NCBI GenBank assembly: GCA_947095585.1
Contig: OX352765.1
Location: 26,566,254-26,630,253 of the forward strand
Direction of reading: 5' to 3'
Length of the DNA: 64,000 nucleotides
Source of the DNA: Nephrocerus scutellatus
Lineage: Eukaryota; Arthropoda; Insecta; Diptera; Pipunculidae
Of the stretch, positions 44,370 through 57,330 are shown in pieces (positions within the stretch are counted from its first letter, which is position 1; every line of letters starts with the position of its first letter). The notes under the pieces are model-generated. The model saw nothing but the letters and a program-made list of their open reading frames with translations, was not told the DNA's origin and made no database searches. Made by a program: the position numbers and the translations under genes.

Positions 44370-46680
44370 TCAGAGAAACACTTAAGCGGCAGCTGTTCGC
44401 TCTTAAAAATCCCCTTCAGTACTTCAGGGAACTCACCCTGGCTTTTTACAAAGCACTGTCTTCCTCCTGCCCTCTTACTTGCCCTAGAGGCAAGAAAAGA
44501 CAACATTGGTCGTCCTCCAAATTAGGAAAACTCAGAAACAGCTGCAGAAAACTGTTCAACTCCACAACAACTGTTCAACAAGCTCATACAAAGCATCCCT
44601 TAAAGTTTATAAAAAAGAGCTAAGAAAAGCCAACCTTTTATTCTGGAGACTCTTCTGTGGAAAAATAGAAGAGTCCTCCGAGGCTTTTAGGCTTATGAAA
44701 GTACTCTCAATCAATCCCTTCCTCTAGCGATTAGTCTGCTATATGATATTACCCTACCTGTGTTAAGAGTTGTCTAGAGTTGGTCCACATTCCGAATTTA
44801 TGGAGAGAGGTTAAAGTGGTTTTCATACCCAAAGCAGGCAAATGCTATAACGTCAGTCCAGCAGATCTCAGACCTATCAGTCTGTCATCATTGCTTTTAA
44901 AAACTTTAGAACTGATTGATATCCATTTGCGCAATAGTATAGATAGAAGACTTTTGTCTAATGATCAACTGGCTTATTGCAAAGGCAAATCTGTAGAAAC
45001 AGCTAGCTCAACATACGTTAGTGAGTTCTATTGAATATTCACTTCACTATAGGGAGTATACAATGGTAGCATTCCTGGATATTGAAGGAGCTTTTAACAT
45101 TGTCAACACATCCGCGATCGCAGCTGCACTGTCGGTCCTGACGGTAGACGACTCACTTGGCGAACTAATTAATATCCTGCTTAAAAGTTGGATCATTAAT
45201 TCATAACTGGATGCGGATGATGTTGCCTCCGCCGTTTCAGGAAAGCCCCTGAATGCAAAACACCTCAATTTACAGAATGCTCTTAACAAGCTAACTAAAT
45301 GGGCAAATCGTTGTGGTCTGAGAGTAAACCCCCACAAAACAGAACTTTTCCTCTTCACTAGAAAATATAAAATTCCACATGTTGACCCATCCCCTATTAA
45401 GGGCACAAGCTTATCCTTCTCTGCAAAAGCTAAATATCTGGGTCTCATTATGGACATAAAGCTAAGCTGGAAACATAATATACAAAAAAGATTTTATAAA
45501 GCCACAGTGGTACTCTTCCTTCTCCTGTAAAAAGCCATCGATAGCAAATGGGGTGTTTAAACGCACATCACGCATTGGCTTTATATTTCGGTAAAAGACC
45601 TACACATCTTTAGGGTGTGTTGGGCTGTGTGACAAACAAAGTCCATACATCGGCGTGTCTATGTATGAGCGGAGCTCTTCGCAACACCCCTCCGCTGCTC
45701 TAGTGATGAATGAATGAATTCCGACACTCCTCTATTCTGAATTCATTCAGGGCTCCACCAGGAGGTATAGACTACAACATTCCGCAACTACATTTCAACA
45801 ACAACCATCACTATCCCCTCCAGATCAATCTGTGAAGAAGGTGCTATCTTGTAAGATGAATCAATCCGTTTTTATACTGATGATGGGGTAGGGGGATGTG
45901 CTTTCTCAAAAAGGCTAAATATAAGTCCGTCTTCCTAATCACTGCAGTGTTTTTCAAGCAGAAGAGAAACACTACGGATATCTGCATCTTCTCGGATAGT
46001 CAAGCAGCTTTGAGATCATAGAATCAGTCTCTACGAAATCTATTGTAGCCCTAGACAGCCGATCATCTCTCAGGAACATGGCGGATCAGTTCAACATTCA
46101 CCTGCATTGGGTGCTGAGGCATAGGGACATTCTGGGGAACTGCAGGGCCGATGAACTCGCCAGAAATGGTACTACGCTGACATTTCTACCTGAAAATGGT
46201 TCCCTAGGCATACCGATTGCTACATGAAAACTCATGTTAGAGCAGGGTGCTACTGACAAAACCAACCTTAGATGGACAAATGGTATAACTTGTGTAGCGA
46301 CAGAACAGATCTGGCGAAAGCTTGATCCGAAACGCTCCAAGTGACTGATCTCTTTAAAAACAGTTCACCTAAGCGCTACGATATGTGTAATTATTGGGTA
46401 CTGTCTAATAGGAAAGCATGTAGCAGAAGCTGCATGGACGAGGAAGGGGAAGATACCATTATTTAACTTCTCTGCACATGCACAGCTCTTTCTCTAAAGC
46501 GTTAGTTCCATTTGGGAGCACTGACATCAAAAGTCTTTTACGCTTAATTCAAAGCTACAACTGGTTCAAAGAAGGCGAGAAATCCTCTATGTCCATGTTG
46601 AATCACAATGGACCATCTATTGGTCTAAGTGGGTCGGCTTATGGCCGACAGCCATCCCAACCTAACCTAATCTTCTGTCA
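44370..46680 (+). pseudogene. LOA-like LINE ORF2 remnant
   Basis: In order: ALSSSCPLTCPRGKKRQHW; YKKELRKANLLFWRLFCGKI (linker); WREVKVVFIPKAGK and LRPISLSSLLLKTLE (RT, 44800-44930); SLHYREYTMVAFLDIEGAFN (motif A, about 45040-45100). The region with motif B is deleted, so motif A sequence runs almost directly into DADDVASAVSG (motif C, about 45210). RVNPHKTELFLFTRKYKIP and AKAKYLGLIMDIKLSWKHN follow. An RNase H region (FYTDDG near 45875; FSDSQAALRS near 45990) and a Cys/His end (46430-46500) follow, ending CCTAACCTAACCTAA near 46655. Stops throughout. Confidence 0.8.
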
Positions 46681-46801
46681 AAACTACAGACCTACATGCA
46701 TATTTGCAAATTCCTAAATATATCAGCATTGCTTGAAATAATAGCATCTTTCAGTATAAATAACTTGATATTCTCAAACATTTGTGAGTAGATAACCAAT
46801 A

Positions 46802-47460
46802 TAAAAATCATTAACCAAAAATAATTGTGAACTTGTTCAATGCGAAATAAATAAATAGCAGGTAAAGTGGCGATAGATATTTAAAGAAGCATTGTTCATA
46901 TAGGATCGACACTAGAGGATCTAGAGTGAAACCCTGCCTGTTTGATTTAATCGTCGTTTACGTGCTGACAAAACTCGATTGACTCAGCAAACCTTAATTG
47001 AAACATGTTACGTGTTGTCACTCCAAGTAAAAACACGCGAAACCATCTATTAGACTTTTTGGAACTAATATTAAGCATGTAGAAAAATATTGCTTAACTG
47101 CATTCAACATCTAGTCTATCGTTTGAGGATGGGAAGATGCTAGTAGTTACAACTACTTGTGAGTAGCAAATTTTTCCCAATCAAAGACGCACGAAATTGG
47201 TCTGGTCTTAGCGTGTTCGTAGCGTTACCAAAACGATGATTTAATGTGCAAAACCAACACCACACAAAGAACAAGATCATGTTTCTGCTGAATGATCTGG
47301 TTGTTTAATTTGTTGCCTAAAATTCTATCTGCGCTTCTAAAATTTTATAAAAATTCTAAAAATTTCGTTCAAGATCTTTACAAATTTTTATTGGTTTTAC
47401 TTTTATTAATCTAAATAAATTAACAAAAATGGTAATCCTTCTAAATTACATCTTACATTC
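46802..47460. repeat. 659-bp tandem duplication, unit 1
   Basis: TAAAAATCATTAACC begins here and again at 47461; the 650 bases that can be compared look identical. The sequence itself (AGGATCGACACTAGAGGATC, CGTGTTCGTAGCGTTACC) matches nothing else in the window and has no coding potential. The last 9 bases (CTTACATTC) are not repeated. Confidence 0.95.
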
Positions 47461-48110
47461 TAAAAATCATTAACCAAAAATAATTGTGAACTTGTTCAAT
47501 GCGAAATAAATAAATAGCAGGTAAAGTGGCGATAGATATTTAAAGAAGCATTGTTCATATAGGATCGACACTAGAGGATCTAGAGTGAAACCCTGCCTGT
47601 TTGATTTAATCGTCGTTTACGTGCTGACAAAACTCGATTGACTCAGCAAACCTTAATTGAAACATGTTACGTGTTGTCACTCCAAGTAAAAACACGCGAA
47701 ACCATCTATTAGACTTTTTGGAACTAATATTAAGCATGTAGAAAAATATTGCTTAACTGCATTCAACATCTAGTCTATCGTTTGAGGATGGGAAGATGCT
47801 AGTAGTTACAACTACTTGTGAGTAGCAAATTTTTCCCAATCAAAGACGCACGAAATTGGTCTGGTCTTAGCGTGTTCGTAGCGTTACCAAAACGATGATT
47901 TAATGTGCAAAACCAACACCACACAAAGAACAAGATCATGTTTCTGCTGAATGATCTGGTTGTTTAATTTGTTGCCTAAAATTCTATCTGCGCTTCTAAA
48001 ATTTTATAAAAATTCTAAAAATTTCGTTCAAGATCTTTACAAATTTTTATTGGTTTTACTTTTATTAATCTAAATAAATTAACAAAAATGGTAATCCTTC
48101 TAAATTACAT
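47461..48110. repeat. 659-bp tandem duplication, unit 2
   Basis: Second copy, 650 bp, ending at CTAAATTACAT where the sequence diverges. Direct orientation, with only the 9-base remainder of unit 1 between the copies, so this is a tandem duplication and not a pair of LTRs with an interior. Confidence 0.95.
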
Positions 48111-48955
48111 TGACTTTGTTAAAAGCACCACCACCAAGTTAACTTAATCACGAAGTGAAGCTGAAACTTCCTCCACAGTCAATGTTGTTGTTTCGGCTTC
48201 GGTTTGTTTATCTCGGTTATTGTGAATCTAGGTACCAGTACCTGCTGCTGTTCCCCCTGGTAATGGATATCGTTGGATACACACACTTTACTGCTAGAGG
48301 CTACTGGGCTGGCTTCATTTATCTTAAAAAGTGAAAGTCCAATATTGTTTGTAATGTTTGCAAAAAAGAGGCCAAGAGAAGGCGAGAAGGAGAATAAACT
48401 AAACAGACAGACAATAATTTGTTGCTTCCAGTTTGGTAACTGGCTGACTGATAATACACTTGGTAACAGTGTACCAAATAAAAAAAAATCACAAAACAAA
48501 AAAAAAAACATAAACGGGAAGTGTTGGATAGCCCGTTCGTCGAGCGGAAATAATTTTCACAAAGCAAATTAAGTTGTGTACAATGATGTACAATAAGACT
48601 TAATTATGTGTTTGTGCCAAATGGAATAACCGGCATAAACTGATGTGTGTAAGTCATGCATTTGCAATTTGCAGATCACGTCAATCTTGAAATCGCTAAA
48701 TCGACACCTCTTCTGCTTGGAGTATATCTGGTGAAAAGTTATTCATTCAACTTTTGGATTTTCAACGCCGAACACAAACTTGCAAACAATTTGTGCCATT
48801 TGGGTGATAGAAATAATCTACATAATAGTAATACAATAATACAATGCTACAATCAAACAAGTGGTTGGAGAATTTTTAAACAAGCCCTGGAAGACCAAGT
48901 CACGGTGCAACACATGAAATAGTCCTAAAAGTCAAATCGATTAATATAAAGGGTG
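48111..48955. other. Gene-free sequence
   Basis: No supported feature. Frames of 80-110 residues on both strands are low-complexity or begin at non-ATG codons. Confidence 0.4.
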
Positions 48956-48959
48956 GAAG

Positions 48960-49925
48960 AGTTGGAATTTTTTTTTGCATTCTGAAGGTTGGAGTCTCTG
49001 ATTAAAGAATGAAAAACAATTTCGTTCATGTAGCTGCCTCTGCTGCCCTTACAGTAAGCCATCCTGTCAGTCCAGTTTTCAAGAAATTTTTCGATTATTT
49101 CGGCGCCTACCTCGCGAATAACAGTCGAAATGCTATGTTTTAAAGCTGGAATTGTTTCTGGATTATCTGCATAACATCAATCCTTAACGGCAACCCATAA
49201 GAAAGGGTGCATTGCTGCTCCGCGCAGGCCAATTGACATCTCCAAAACGGCTGATTATACGGTTGCCAAACTTGGCGCGCAAGAGATCGATTGTCAGTCG
49301 GCTTGTATGGAATGTGGCGCAATCCAACCAAAGGTCGTCCACATTTATGGCCTTGATATGAAGCCATAAAAAATAGGTCAGCTGGTTCTGTAACGGTCGC
49401 TTTCCGCGCGTTTCCAGCAGCGTTTTTGAAGAAAAACATCTCTGCAAAATCCAAACAAAACTGTCGGTCTTGGTGAATGCATTGGCTTCTCTGTTCCGAG
49501 CCCCAAATCTGATAGTTCTGCTTGTTTACCTAGCTATGGAAATGCACTTCGTCTGAAAAGATGATTTTTCGAACAAAATCGACGTCATTATCAAGCTGGT
49601 CTATGGCCTACGCAGAGAACTGATATCTAAGCGGATGGTCATTTTCTTTCAACTCCTGGGTCATGTGGACCTTGTAAGCGAATAATCCGACTAATGGCCA
49701 GTTGCTGCGATTGGCGTCGAGTTGAGGTCGATGGATTCTGTCTCACACTATGGGCCACAATCGCAATATTTTCGGGCGTGCGACCTGTCCGAGCTCAAGG
49801 ACCACTTCTGTTATCCAATAGAAAGCCTTTCTCACGAATTTTCTTCATGAATTTCTCCACAGCGGTTCCGCTTGTCGCTTTTTCACGACCCATATTTATT
49901 TTCAAAATTCGTACGGTTTAGGCTA
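48960..49925 (-). pseudogene. Tc1/mariner-superfamily transposase, broken
   Basis: Read from 49925 leftwards: GFLLDNRSG and TGRTPENIAIVAHSVRQNPS (DNA-binding linker), RIIRLQGPHDPG, then IIFSDEVHFH with the first catalytic Asp (about 49555), NYQIWGSEQ, FFFKNAAGNAR, DDLWLDCATFHT with a second Asp, and RAKFGNRIISRFGDVNWPAR. The third catalytic acidic residue, expected just after RSCDLTPLDF-type sequence, is lost in a small deletion (here RSSNAPFLMG). The C-terminus reads IEKFLENWTDRMAYC and ends at FHS-stop. Several frameshifts. Inactive. Confidence 0.8.
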
Positions 49926-49959
49926 CACAACACTGACATTGAGAAAAAAGGTGCGTGTC

Positions 49960-50250
49960 AGCTCCGACGCGCGTCTGGAATTTACTCCTTAAGAATTGAT
50001 ATTCATATATAAAACGCGCCACACATCACCCGTCACCCGCGTCACAAATTACCATTCACAAGCCGAGCGTTAACCAATTGTTTTAAAACAAGTCTCTTCA
50101 AATTCTGACTAGTAGAAGCCGATATATACCAGTTCCACTTTTCCATGCATTACACGCGCCACACAGAACGCGCGACACGCGTTACACGTGGTATATCAAA
50201 AATGCTGTCTGAGGTATAGCTACTAACAAAATGTCAGCTCTCTAGGTCGT
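49960..50250. repeat. CG-rich element B-related fragment
   Basis: CGCGCCACACATCACCCGTC (50016) and TTACACGCGCCACACAGAAC (50149) with GCGCGACACGCGTTACACG resemble the CG-rich arrays in element B. TACTAACAAAATGTCAGCTC (50220) parallels the element B stretch near 15630. No termini found. Confidence 0.5.
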
Positions 50251-50299
50251 GCGAAAGGTCCAAAACTTTTTGTTAACGCTCGATTTGTTAACACTCGAT

Positions 50300-53266
50300 T
50301 TTACTCCCCATATAATTTTTTTTACGGAGTAAACTCCAATAAGTTTTCGATATTTCGAAACGCTTCTCAAGGGAAAACATGATTGTTTCATACCGCCGAA
50401 AATCAGACTGACGAGCTGTCAAAATTTTAGAAAATCGTTTAAAAAAAAGTTGATATAGCCTATGATTTAAAACAAACCACCCTTTAAAAGAAAACGAAAA
50501 AAAAACGGAAAAAACAGTTACAAAGTTCTACACGATTATCTTGGGATTTCAAAAGTAGAAGCAAAATCGCAAGGAAGCTGCATAAAAAAATACCCCGTGG
50601 CGTCTACAATGTTATATCCGTTTATGGAGCTGTGTAACGAAAATCCACCAACAGAGTATGGAGATAAAACTTGGCCTAATTATTGACTCGGAGTCAAAGT
50701 AAGAGACTCAGGGCCGTGTGTTTATCTAGCAGCCAAGAAGCTTCATGTCTTACCGTAGGCCATTAAAATGCCCAATTGTGTTTTGAGACTAACAAGGAAC
50801 TCTGGTAATGGAATCAATATCATTAGAAAATACGTAAATAATGATATAAAGCGCCTTAAGAGAATCTAAGTAAAAAGAAGGGGTGAATTAACAAAATAAG
50901 TGTACTCTTTCTTCAGAAGTGTATTCATGTTCAAGATTGTACTAAAACAGATACAATTATAAAATATTAATATATCCGTATTTTTCTATTACATTCCGAG
51001 AAATTAAATAAAGCCATTATAATAAGTCATGTTCTAAAATTACAACGTCTAAAGCACTCATATGAACAATTCAAGCATAAGAGTATAGACGTAAGTTGCT
51101 ATTTACATTACACTTTGTGTACTTTGCACATACCTGTGCAACATGACATTACACAAAAACTGATCACGAGCGAATCATCATTTAAGCTGATAAGAGAATA
51201 TTGACTCTCGGTCAAAAGTAAAAATAGAATGAGAACTAATCGCAAGGCATAAGTTTGTCTGTGTAAACAATAATCAGTATCGTACAATAATAATCTCACA
51301 TGCAAGTGTGATTCAAAATAAAGCAGCATTACCCACAGCCAAATTGTGGTCAGGGAAACGTTTAAAGTTTATCTGAAGTAGTTTTTTTTAAAGAGGCCGA
51401 CAAGGTGTTATGCAAATAAATTGGGAATGTGTATATGCAGCCATTTAATGACCAATAAAAAAGTCGTTTCAATGTTTGATCATCCTTTTCGGTGATATAA
51501 ATTATTGTCGGAGCTGTTAAAAGTGGGACTTTTCGTTGCTATTTGGTACTTGATGGCAAACCCTAATTGCTTTACATACAGGATAATCGTGAAAATGTTA
51601 TCTGTGTTTGTTTTCAATTTCCACGGACATATCTATTACACAGAGATATAGAACAACACAGACATAGAATAATTGACTGAAGGCCGAGCAAAGCAAAAAT
51701 TGATGTACACCACCTACAGTATTCAAACCAATAACTTTCTTTTCATCTAAGTAAACTAATAAACCAATTAAATTTTGTCGAAAACAGCAGTACGTTCGTT
51801 TAGAGCTAAGACTGAAATTTTGAAGAACATTTTGCCTTTATCTGGAGCTTGAACGAAAGAACTTCTTTCCCATTAGGATTAGTTTGTTCTAAAAACTTTA
51901 GTTATGCAATTGTTAACTTCCAGTTAGCTATATTTTTAAGCTTTTTGTCCTAAAGAAATAAGTTTTCTATACCAAGAAAACATACTGATACTTATTTTAC
52001 GTAAGATAACTAAGCAACTAAGCTAGTTCGGTCTTGAGGATTTAAATAATTAAAACCTTCTTGCTATCTTTGCACCACTTACTATGTACGGCCGCTTTAT
52101 AAAAAAAAATCACCTGTAGTTTGTTGGTAAAACAATCTGCGTTTAGACGATTGCCAAATCAACGTTGATTCCGGAGGTAGCAAGTCGCCGGATGAGGAAA
52201 AATCTTACAGCCTAGAACGGATGATTAAAGTATTAGGAAGATTAGGTCCCTCGTTGTCATCATGTAAGGTCATATAATCGAAGTTCTTGTTTCAATTTTG
52301 ATATTTGACAAGCAGTCAAACAATTGCTTGGCTCCAACATCGATATAGAAAACACTGGCATTAAATTAACTCGGAATAAGGAATGCAACAGTATACATAA
52401 ACTGGTACATATTCTTTTACGTTCGTTATTTTCTTCCTAATATTCCGAAACAATATAGATTATCATCAGTATTTCTTAATAATGAAGAGAAACCATTTTA
52501 CCACCACCTGGTCTGTTTACTATAAATAAAACCGCTTTAAAAGCTTTAAACGTAGTTGTGGTAGAAACACATGCCACCACTGAGAAACAAATAAAACAAT
52601 TGCTAGCGCATCGTAACAAAAGACGCAAACCAACACAACAGAACAAACAAAATTGATTACACGTCAGTATGCGTAGCCATAGGTGATAGGTCAAAGCAGG
52701 TCAGGAATTATTGGAAACACATAACGAAAAAAAATGAAGGGGACAATGGAATTGCTGTGGAACTAATTACATATACCTATAGTGAAAAGCATTCAATAAG
52801 AGGGATTACTTTCTTTGTGGTCAGTCCCTCTTCTATTGTAAGTCTTTATTGACAAATTTACTTTTATTTGAATAAAAATTACTAGGTAGGTACAATATTC
52901 TTCACTTATTAACAGTTTATTAGACAATAAAGCCAAAACACAAACTTAAACTTACAAATTATTTTGTTTGTTTTTATTTCAGATTTGGATTTTGTGCGAC
53001 TTGAGATAATAATGCGGAAATAGAGTAAGCAAGATTACGGACGTATTTTATTCGACCATTACAACAACAATTGCACTATCCAGTTCTTTCTTTCGAATTC
53101 GCGAATTTCTGCCGAGTTGCTGGTTTCCAAAATCTAATTCCTGTTTTTACCGCTGGGCGCGCTACATCTCAATTTTTAGTTCTAAGCGTTGTCACCAGTT
53201 GTTTTTTTTTGAAATTTGATGCGTAACTTGTTTGTCATTTACGTTATTTCTTTGCATTACACAAAC
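50300..53266. other. Long gene-free stretch
   Basis: About 3 kb without any gene, RNA or repeat I can identify. A good acceptor-like sequence (TGTTTGTTTTTATTTCAG) ends at about 52981, but the sequence after it does not stay open far. Confidence 0.45.
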
Positions 53267-54175
53267 TTAATTGAAACCGAAACCGAAACGGTTAAGAAAT
53301 AAGTTTTCTGGATTTCGTGTCGCATGTTTGCTAATGTAACGAAAATCATAGTCAAATCGACCCGAAATTTCCTCGGCATACGTCGTCATATCAGTTGTTA
53401 TTATTGCTGAAGTATTGAAGAGAAGCCAAACCCGTCGATTGCCGATGGGCAGCATAGTTACATTTTTAGTTAAGAAAGTTAGAAATAAAAGGCGAAACGT
53501 AAAGACTAATTAATTTTAATTGAAATCCATTTTCAAACGAGCAATACAAAAGTTATTTAATTTGAATTCCCAATTTCTTGCCGAAAAGTAACCGTATTTT
53601 GCGGTAGGTGTTCCAAGGAAACACTTGTTGCGATTATATTCTTGGTAGGTATATAAAAATAATGATGAGATTTACGAGCGTTATCGCGATGTCGTGGCTC
53701 CGGTAGGCAATTTATTGAACACGACAGCGAGGCCGGTCAAGTTTACGCTGGAAGGATGGCGTAGACCAAGACGCCCAGAGTTTAGGAATGTAAAACTGGA
53801 TGACATCGGCTCAAAATCGGGACCGGTGTAGAGATTTTTTTTGCGGGAGGTCATTAATGATTTTAAAAAATAATGAAATTTAAGTTATCTTAAGAGAACA
53901 CTCATATTGTACGTGTATATAAAACCCTCGTACCTTCTTCATCACGTTAACTCTATTTTGATACTGCAAATTTTAACATTTGACATTGACAGAAAAAAAC
54001 AACAATACCAAACATTTGATTTCAGACTCTAATGCCTCTTTCGATATATTTAAGATTTCTCTCTCGTGGTTTTGGTTTGACGTTCTATTTGAAAACTGTA
54101 CCCGGGGTAAGGTTTGATTTTGCGTTTTATTTGCAAAGTATTGTAACCGACACTGTAACGTTGCTACCCGTCGGC
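53267..54175. repeat. Composite of repeat R, inverted block and LINE tail
   Basis: CGATTGCCGATGGGCAGCAT (53437) is the inverse of GCTACCCGTCGGCAATCG (about 54156). Repeat R (54057-54126) lies just inside. Between them, at about 53690-53830, frames give RWKDGVDQDAQSLGM and KLDDIGSKSG-type sequence, the C-terminal end of a LINE ORF2. The arrangement suggests a LINE fragment captured between inverted pieces of one element. Confidence 0.45.
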
Positions 54176-54444
54176 AATCGAACCGGTTTAGCAGAAAACC
54201 GGTTTGGTCGTGTAAAAAAAAAAGCGTACATTACTCGCAGAAAAGTGCTCATTAAACACCTCCCTCATTATGTAGTATATTATAGTAAAATTTTATACAA
54301 AACATTTTAAACCCGCCTGATCTGGCAACAATAATTTCAGCTGCACACTGACAGATATCGAGTTATGTCTGTTTTATAATGAAAGATAACATAGAAGTGC
54401 ATTTCTGTTCGCTGTTAACAGCATGACATACGCCGCAGGCAAAT

Positions 54445-54961
54445 GGAATTCGCACAAGGGTGTGCCAACGCCGTGCCACAGCTAACAGCACACAGTCCAT
54501 CTGCAATGTCAAGTCGCTAATGCAGATGCAGAGTCCCGAAATTCATGGAATCACAGCCCGTTTCAATGTTCAAATGCAAAAAATGAAAAACTTAACACAA
54601 AAAGCAAGAGACGAAAGGAAAGGTATTCAACATGGAATGGTTTAGAAACTGGAACCTGGTAAAAGGCAATAGACCTTTGGACCCTACTTCTCCTTCAGAT
54701 TGTATTTATAAGGAATATAAACAAAAAGGAAAAATAGTAACACTGGATGACAGGCTGACAGGTTCAGATTCAGAGTATGTATACATGCTAAGAAAAGTAG
54801 ATACGATGCAAAATCAAAATCAAGAAGGAAAAGTGGAGTGGATTCCAGGTTGCGCCCATTTTTCTGACATATACATTGAAATAATTGAACCTTGTACAAT
54901 CCGTATGTATGGACGTATTGTATTTGCTATGGCGTACCTAGGATTAAAGTTGTACACATAA
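54445..54961 (+). other. Unidentified open frames, possible broken gene
   Basis: A frame without ATG (54460-54645; Met/Gln/Lys-rich, helical-looking) overlaps an ATG frame at 54632-54961. The latter encodes 109 residues starting MEWFRNWNLVKGNRPLDP and containing KGKIVTLDDRLTGSDSEYVY. Composition of the second frame is more protein-like than most frames here. I recognise no family. The two overlap in different frames, so a single frameshifted gene or retroposed fragment is possible; so is chance. Confidence 0.25.
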
Positions 54962-56511
54962 CTTTTGATGTTTTCAGCTAACCTGATATAAAAAAATTAA
55001 TCCTCTTCGTCTTCAGGTCATTAAAAAAATGGTGCTGCTACACCAAAACACTCCGAAAAAAGATTATAGTTATTCCACAGTACTAATTTCTTTTCCTGCT
55101 GCTGGCACTCCCTCCTTGACGAAATAGTTCACACAAAATTCTTTGTATTTTATTTTTTTAATGTGTATGCATATGTACCATTTTCTATTGTAGCTCGTAG
55201 TATTCACATTTCTTCACCCACTGGTTGTTGTTTGATTTTGTTAAAAAATTCTTTCAATAATAATACGTAACAAATCTAATATGACAATTGACCGCGCTGT
55301 CGCGGTATTCCATTAAAGTATTAGACCTTTTCCTTATGCGTTGTTTTTTCACAGAGCACTTAATTTTTTGTTTCAAATATAGAAACTGTGTATATTTACT
55401 TTATATTTTCCCACGAAATAAAACCTAATGGAATTTTCTCATTGCGCCTTGAAGCAAGAAAACTGAAGCTAACGCAAACGTAGGCGACGACGAACAAACG
55501 AACGAACGACCGAACTTCCACATAAGCACACAAGCAAGCTCTTCAGAATACAAACAGCAGAAACGTACCAACAAGATTTGGTTTTGATTAATTTTTTATG
55601 TTATTTGGTACTTGAATCAATTCGTATTATTAAGAACAAACAAACCAGACAGCACGAATAATTTGCACTTGGAATTTACACAACACAAACTTGGATTCTA
55701 CGAAAATATATATTCATAATGGAAAAGTAAAAATTCAGTTAAATTTCACTGTTGCAATAATTGGTGGTTTGGTATGTTGTTTTTCTTATTATTACTCTTT
55801 TTTCCTTTTTTTTGCACCTAACGACCTAACGTTCGCTGTTGCGTTATAGCTTCACCACCACCATCTTTCACTGAGCTCACGTTAACTAAACTACCAAGTA
55901 ACAAGCCACAAAAGGAGCACGCACGGTATAACAGCAGCATGAAATTTTACGACTGCTCGCAATGAAAATGAAACAAACAGTCGAACGCGGAAAAAATCCC
56001 ATTTTTCGATGGAATGTGTAAGAATTGAAACAAATTGAAAAATCGGCAAATTCCTACTGCCTTTGTGGCTTGTTAATATGACAACCACCAAACTAATAAA
56101 CAGGCTGATGAGAGAAAAAGATGGCAGAGTTGTAATGGGTAATTTCGTTCTGGCATTCGTTGAGTTGTTTATATTGAAGGGAAATTTGTTGTTTGGTTCA
56201 TTGCGTGTGTGTGTTGTATATCGAGTTGAATGAATTTCTGATAAAGTGTGGTGAAAAAGTTGTGTACAATGGAAAATGTTGAACGCTGGCTGACGAAGGT
56301 GTTCATTTGGACGAAAGAACTAATGGCAGAACTATTTTCAATTAAAAAAAATTAGGCCAGATTTTATAGTCGTAATCGTAATTATAGAAGTTAAAACCAA
56401 CGCTTTTAGTGATGGTTTGATCAGTTCAGCATTTTTACATGTTTCATTGCCCACCATTCTCTTTCCATCAGTTTTAGTTGTTACGAGAACCACTTAAAAA
56501 TTCAGACCTTC
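54962..56511. other. Gene-free sequence
   Basis: Nothing supported beyond simple ACGAACAAACGAACGAACG sequence near 55490. Confidence 0.4.
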
Positions 56512-56836
56512 ATGTCTCTTTCGCCTTTTTCACAATATTTAATGATAGGATAGGACATAGGATTAGTCCTAACAACAATCACATCATTGACGTTATGTTA
56601 GAGGCTGGATAGGTTTATCTATCCCTATGCACTCAAGTCTGTATACAGAAAAAGTAAAAGCACAGAAGGTGCCCTCCACTATCTTGTGAATAAGATAGAA
56701 GGATCTTTTCGTTCCAAAGAACCTTAATGTCTCTTTCGCCTTTTTCACAATATTTAATGATAGGATAGGATAAATCCTAACAACAATCACATAATTGACG
56801 TTCATATTAGAGGCTGCCTAGGTTTATCTATCCCTC
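56512..56836 (+). repeat. Pair of ~120-bp direct repeats
   Basis: ATGTCTCTTTCGCCTTTTTC begins at 56512 and 56727 and continues through AATATTTAATGATAGGATAG to AGGTTTATCTATCCCT, 215 bp apart with small differences. The block lies just before LINE-derived sequence. Confidence 0.8.
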
Positions 56837-56849
56837 TCGTCCAACTTAA

Positions 56850-57330
56850 TGGATTCTATTTCAGTTAAATGCTGTTATGAAACACTGCAATCTCTTTCCA
56901 AGCCTAACAGAGCAAAACTCGGATGGGTGCCTGGTCATCAAGCGATTGCAGGCGGCAACGAATCGGACGTATTCCGATAAGGAAATCCTTAATGTAGACA
57001 TGTATAGCATTAGAAAGCTGGTGAGCTTACTCACATGTCACTGTGTGGCTTGTGGTATCACCTTTAAAATTAATCTAGGCGCAGACACTGAAAGTAGGTT
57101 CTGCTCGGAAGATAACGAATCACGACGATGCCCAGCATTAATTTTGTTTGGAGGCGTATTTTCTATAAGGAAACATATTCCTCAGCCGATTTGAGAAACT
57201 CTGCTCTAAGGACATACTCTTCTTCCGGAAGGTGATACGTCTTTTCGATTAGTTATACCCTGTGATAAAATAGATCTTTTTAGGTCGCAGTGTCAGCCAT
57301 ATGGCCAAGGGACTTAATAAAAATAACAAT
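56850..57330 (+). pseudogene. LOA/R1-like LINE 3' end
   Basis: Pieces match 33591-34640: LGWVPGHQAIAGG (RNase H histidine region, about 56920-56955), then DKEILNVDMYSIRKLVSLLT and a Cys tail (SRFCSEDNESRRCP). The shared 3' UTR (ATTAGTTATACCCTGTGATA, TTTTTAGGTCGCAGTG) ends near 57330. The middle of RNase H is deleted. Confidence 0.7.

Noticed and set aside
46802..48110. Pair of LTRs
   Set aside because: The two 650-bp copies are separated by only 9 bases, leaving no interior, so tandem duplication is the simpler reading.
52960..53030. Exon after the TTTTTATTTCAG acceptor
   Set aside because: All phases close within about 15 codons and no donor follows.
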